64,000 bases of DNA from an uncultured Bacteroidaceae bacterium. GTDB taxonomy: Bacteria > Bacteroidota > Bacteroidia > Bacteroidales > Bacteroidaceae. The stretch spans positions 62,001 through 126,000 of the forward strand of contig CAKRRN010000003.1 in NCBI GenBank assembly GCA_934394435.1. Direction: 5' to 3'. Shown here piece after piece: positions 60,955-64,000 of the stretch (position 1 is its first letter; each line of letters starts with the position of its first letter). The notes beneath the pieces are model-generated. The model was not told the origin of the DNA. It saw only the letters and a program-made list of their open reading frames with translations, and did no database searches. The translations under genes and the position numbers were made by a program.

Positions 60955-61644
60955 ATGGGTATTCTTGCTGATATTACCTCTTTGTTGTTGCCCAGGTTGT
61001 GTCCGGTGTGTCATTGCCGACTTGAACATTCGGAACGTTCAATCTGCATTGTATGTGCCACGTCTCTGCCACGCGTTGTACTGAGCAGTATAGAAGATAA
61101 TGTGATGCTGCGTATGATGTGGGCATACGTGCCTGTTGAATATGCTTTCAGTCTGCTTTCTTACCGACATTCCTCTCCGTTTCATTCTTTACTCATGCGT
61201 ATCAAATATCAGGGCGATATGGAATTGGCTTATTGTTTGGGGGAATGGGTTGGGGAAGAGGCTTTACGGGCTGGCTTGTCCGATAAGATAGATATTCTTG
61301 TGCCTGTTCCTTTGGATAAAGTTCGTGAGCGCAAGCGTGGATATAATCAAGCACGACTTTTGGCGAATGGTATTGGTAAGGTGATGGGCAAACCTGTTGT
61401 GGAATTGCTCGTAAGAACAAAGTCGGGTGTATCGCAGACGCATTTGTCTGCGAGAGAAAGGCTCTTGAATGCGCAGGATGTTTACCAGGCAAGTGCTGTA
61501 CAGGAGTGCAAAGGAATGCGTGTGGCATTGGTCGATGACGTGATGACTACGGGTGCAACTATGATACAGTGTGCTAAAGTGCTCTTGCTGACAGACGATT
61601 CTATGCATGTAGGTGTGCTCACTCTTGCTTTTGCAGGTACATAA
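60955..61644 (+). CDS. ComF family phosphoribosyltransferase-like protein
   Basis: A 229-residue cytosolic protein of the ComF/GntX family, linked to DNA uptake in competent bacteria, with a type I phosphoribosyltransferase fold. An N-terminal zinc ribbon (CPVCHCRLEHSERSICIVC, about 18-36), the ComF block LLMRIKYQGDMELAYCLGEW, VPVPLDKVRERKRGYNQARL and the PRPP-binding motif VALVDDVMTTGATM are all present. Start ATG at 60955. It is followed by gdhA, which has its own promoter. Whether it supports competence here cannot be judged. Confidence 0.92.
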   Translation: MGILADITSLLLPRLCPVCHCRLEHSERSICIVCATSLPRVVLSSIEDNVMLRMMWAYVPVEYAFSLLSYRHSSPFHSLLMRIKYQGDMELAYCLGEWVGEEALRAGLSDKIDILVPVPLDKVRERKRGYNQARLLANGIGKVMGKPVVELLVRTKSGVSQTHLSARERLLNAQDVYQASAVQECKGMRVALVDDVMTTGATMIQCAKVLLLTDDSMHVGVLTLAFAGT

Positions 61645-61709
61645 AAAACGTAGGAAGACTGTGAAAGTAACATTTTGTGACGGTTTTCTCTATTTTGCTT
61701 ACATATTAC

Positions 61710-61740
61710 TTGCTTAAGCCGTATGTTTTCTGTAATTTTG
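61710..61740 (+). promoter_or_regulatory. Promoter of gdhA
   Basis: TTG (61710-61712), a 20-nt spacer and TAATTTTG (61733-61740), 50 nt before the ATG. Confidence 0.65.
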
Positions 61741-61790
61741 CAGTCACAATGAACAACCAAACAACAGTATTTGTTTAACATTTTAAATCT

Positions 61791-63128
61791 ATGGACGCAA
61801 AGAAAGTCTTGGAAGATCTGAAAAGACGCTTCCCCAATGAGCCAGAGTACCATCAGGCAGTCGAAGAGGTTTTGAGTACTATTGAAGAGGAGTACAATAA
61901 ACATCCTGAGTTTGAAAAAGCCAATTTGATAGAACGTCTCTGTATTCCTGATCGCGTATATCAGTTCCGTGTGACATGGGTTGATGACAAGGGGCAGGTG
62001 CAGACCAATATGGGTTATCGTGTGCAGCATAATAATGCTATTGGTCCCTATAAGGGAGGCATCCGTTTCCATAAGAGTGTGAACTTGGGTATTCTGAAGT
62101 TCCTGGCTTTTGAACAGACTTTTAAGAATTCGCTTACTACGTTGCCTATGGGTGGCGGTAAGGGTGGTTCTGATTTCAGCCCTCGTGGTAAGTCGAACGC
62201 CGAGGTGATGCGTTTCTGCCAGGCTTTTATGCTGGAACTCACTCGTCATATTGGTCCTGATGTGGATGTTCCTGCAGGTGATATAGGTGTAGGCGGTCGT
62301 GAGGTTGGCTACATGTTTGGTATGTACAAGAAGCTTACCCGTGAGTTTAGTGGCGTGTTGACTGGTAAGGGTCTGGAGTTCGGAGGATCTCTGATTCGTC
62401 CTGAGGCTACTGGTTATGGTAATGTGTATTTCTTGCAAGAGATGTTGAAGACCAAAGGCGACAGCGTGAAGGGCAAGAAGGTGTTGATTTCTGGTGCGGG
62501 CAATGTGGCTCAATATACAGCAGAGAAAGTGTTGCAGTTAGGTGGAACCGTGCTCACCATGAGTGACTCTGACGGATATATCTATGATCCTGATGGTATT
62601 GATCGCGAGAAGCTTGATTATATCATGGAGTTAAAGAATATTTACCGTGGTCGTATCAAGGAGTATGTTGAGAAGTATCCAACAGCAAAATATGTGGCAG
62701 GTGCTAAGCCTTGGAATGAGAAGGCTGATATCGCATTGCCCTCAGCAACACAGAATGAGATTAACGAAGAGGCAGCAAAGGCTTTGATAGCTAATGGTGT
62801 GATAGCTGTGAGCGAAGGTGCTAATATGCCCTCTACTCCAGGTGCAATCAGAGTGTTCCAGGAGGCAAAGATTCTTTATTCTCCAGGTAAGGCTTCTAAT
62901 GCAGGTGGCGTATCTGTATCTGGTTTGGAGATGTCACAGAATAGTGAGCGTCTTTCTTGGACTTCAGAGGAGGTTGATCAGCGTCTGCATGCGATTATGG
63001 AGAATATCCATGCCAACTGTGTGAAGTATGGCACGGAGCCTGACGGCTATGTTAACTATGTGAAGGGAGCTAATGTGGCTGGCTTCATGAAGGTGGCAAA
63101 GGCTATGATGGCGCAGGGAATCGTTTGA
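61791..63128 (+). CDS. gdhA: Glutamate dehydrogenase (NADP-type family)
   Basis: A 445-residue hexameric enzyme that interconverts 2-oxoglutarate plus ammonia and glutamate, the main ammonia-assimilation route in Bacteroidota. The catalytic Lys124 is in LPMGGGKGGSDFSPRGKS; YKGGIRFHKSVNLGILKFLA (substrate site) and the Rossmann motif VLISGAGNVAQYTAEKVL are conserved. The length (about 445) is that of the small NADP-type class; cofactor preference is inferred. A hairpin (CAAGGGCG / CGCCCTTG, 63188-63219) follows, without a T-run. The 343-residue antisense frame over its 5' half is a shadow. Confidence 0.96.
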   Translation: MDAKKVLEDLKRRFPNEPEYHQAVEEVLSTIEEEYNKHPEFEKANLIERLCIPDRVYQFRVTWVDDKGQVQTNMGYRVQHNNAIGPYKGGIRFHKSVNLGILKFLAFEQTFKNSLTTLPMGGGKGGSDFSPRGKSNAEVMRFCQAFMLELTRHIGPDVDVPAGDIGVGGREVGYMFGMYKKLTREFSGVLTGKGLEFGGSLIRPEATGYGNVYFLQEMLKTKGDSVKGKKVLISGAGNVAQYTAEKVLQLGGTVLTMSDSDGYIYDPDGIDREKLDYIMELKNIYRGRIKEYVEKYPTAKYVAGAKPWNEKADIALPSATQNEINEEAAKALIANGVIAVSEGANMPSTPGAIRVFQEAKILYSPGKASNAGGVSVSGLEMSQNSERLSWTSEEVDQRLHAIMENIHANCVKYGTEPDGYVNYVKGANVAGFMKVAKAMMAQGIV

Positions 63129-63271
63129 TGCCTCCCACCCCATATTGAAGGCTCTTTCCTATCTTGTTAGGAAAGCATATATCATCACAAGGGCGTGCCA
63201 TGAGAAGGGTGCGCCCTTGTTGCCTACAAGGTCTTATATAACTTACGTAACAGAAAACAATCCATACTCCT

Positions 63272-64000
63272 ATGACTCTAAAGGATACCTCCTTTGTGGA
63301 TCTGATGCTTAGACGCATTTGCAACGTCCTTATTATAGCCAATCCTTACGATGCTTTTATTTTGGAGGATGATGGGCGTGTAGATGAGAAGATCTTTTCG
63401 GAATATGCACGTCTTGGACTTCGCTTTCCTCCGCGCTTCATACAAGTGGCCTGCCAGCATGCGGCAGAATTGCACATGGCTACAGAAAAGATTGATTTAG
63501 TTATTTGTATGCCTGCAGCTGAGGATAACAGTGTGTTTGACATAGCGCGTTCTATCAAACATGATTATCCAAGCGTTCCGATTGTGGTGCTTACACCGTT
63601 TAGTCATGGTATTACCCGACGCATGCAGAACGAGGATCTCTCTGCTTTTGAATATGTGTTTTGTTGGTTGGGCAATACAGAGTTGTTGCTGAGTATCATC
63701 AAACTGATGGAAGACCGTATGAATCTGGAGCACGACATCCGAAGTGCTGGGGTGCAAATGATTCTTTTGGTGGAAGATAGTATTCGGTTTTATAGTAGTA
63801 TCTTGCCTAATCTCTATCGTTTCGTATTACAGCAGAGCTTAGAGTTTGCAACCGAAGCACTCAATGCTTCGCTGGAAACCCTTCGTATGCGTGGTCGTCC
63901 AAAAATCGTGTTGGCACGCAACTATGAGGAGGCGTGGGAACTCTATCAGAAGTTCTCTAATAATACGTTGGGCGTTATCAGTGACTGTCGGTTCCCACTC
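63272..64000 (+). CDS. Receiver-like/PEP-synthase-like protein, 3' truncated by window edge
   Basis: An open frame from ATG 63272 runs off the window after 243 codons without a stop. The N-terminus LMLRRICNVLIIANPYDAFI, VICMPAAEDNSVFDIARSIK and VPIVVLTPFSHGITRR resembles a receiver (CheY-like) fold, followed by AFEYVFCWLGN and MILLVEDSIRFYSSILPNLY and RGRPKIVLARNYEEAWELY. This matches the first quarter of a Bacteroidales protein of about 990 residues that continues into a PEP/pyruvate-binding (PPDK/PEP synthase N-terminal) domain. That catalytic part would be downstream. Family assignment rests on recalled similarity; the function may be carbon metabolism or signalling. Confidence 0.75.
   Translation, partial: MTLKDTSFVDLMLRRICNVLIIANPYDAFILEDDGRVDEKIFSEYARLGLRFPPRFIQVACQHAAELHMATEKIDLVICMPAAEDNSVFDIARSIKHDYPSVPIVVLTPFSHGITRRMQNEDLSAFEYVFCWLGNTELLLSIIKLMEDRMNLEHDIRSAGVQMILLVEDSIRFYSSILPNLYRFVLQQSLEFATEALNASLETLRMRGRPKIVLARNYEEAWELYQKFSNNTLGVISDCRFPL

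Noticed and set aside
61482..62513. 343-codon minus-strand open frame
   Set aside because: Antisense to comF and gdhA, both well-supported genes; no recognisable motif.

Overview
The window looks like a chromosomal segment of a member of the Bacteroidota, most likely Prevotellaceae (Prevotella in the broad sense). The evidence is a MurF-alanine racemase fusion, a 2586-residue SprA translocon protein of the type 9 secretion system (T9SS), GSCFA, DUF3256, DUF1599 and DUF5689 proteins, C10 and BspA-like surface proteins, and promoters of the Bacteroidota type (-7 TAnnTTTG, -33 TTTG). Both ends cut genes: a GH125 mannosidase at the left and a receiver-like/PEP-synthase-like protein at the right.

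Layout. 1-7.3 kb: GH125 mannosidase, transglutaminase-like lipoprotein, CutC, beta-propeller protein and cell-wall amidase. 7.5-14 kb: a secreted EEP nuclease divergent from an outer-membrane barrel receptor and two OB-fold-type lipoproteins, possibly an extracellular nucleic-acid scavenging locus. 14.3-20.5 kb: an LRR-GH20 hexosaminidase, ribosomal protein L31B, a lipoprotein nuclease, a DUF3256 protein, a DMT transporter and TruA. 20.7-25 kb: a giant GLUG-repeat surface protein. 25.3-30.5 kb: a glycan locus (PglF-like dehydratase, decayed sugar dehydrogenase, GT2, PglC-like transferase, PglE-like aminotransferase). 30.8-38.6 kb: sprA. 38.7-47.4 kb: ruvA, C10 protease, cysQ, murF-alr, GSCFA, ndk and an M23/LysM peptidase. 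48.4-52.3 kb: the DUF1599-DoxX-tpiA-SPOR-folE operon. 52.6-56.6 kb: a large MG2-type surface protein. 57.5-64 kb: GH2 beta-galactosidase, ComF, GdhA and the start of a PEP-synthase-like gene.

The most unusual content is intergenic. Eight short arrays share one architecture: a period of 22 bp, each unit being a hyphenated palindrome of about 18-20 bp plus a 2-4 nt linker. The palindromic word differs from array to array. Two or more of these arrays lie inside a roughly 430-bp element with 31-bp imperfect terminal inverted repeats (56899-57328). A truncated homologue of that element lies in opposite orientation at 47564-47940, and the two copies differ by whole 22-bp units. This family of unit-expanding palindromic arrays and its MITE-like carrier is the best candidate here for something undescribed.

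Most genes are housekeeping or cell-surface genes. SprA would be the export route for the window's proteins that carry T9SS-like C-terminal tails (amidase, GLUG protein, C10 protease). No tRNA, rRNA, CRISPR array, complete insertion sequence or prophage was seen.
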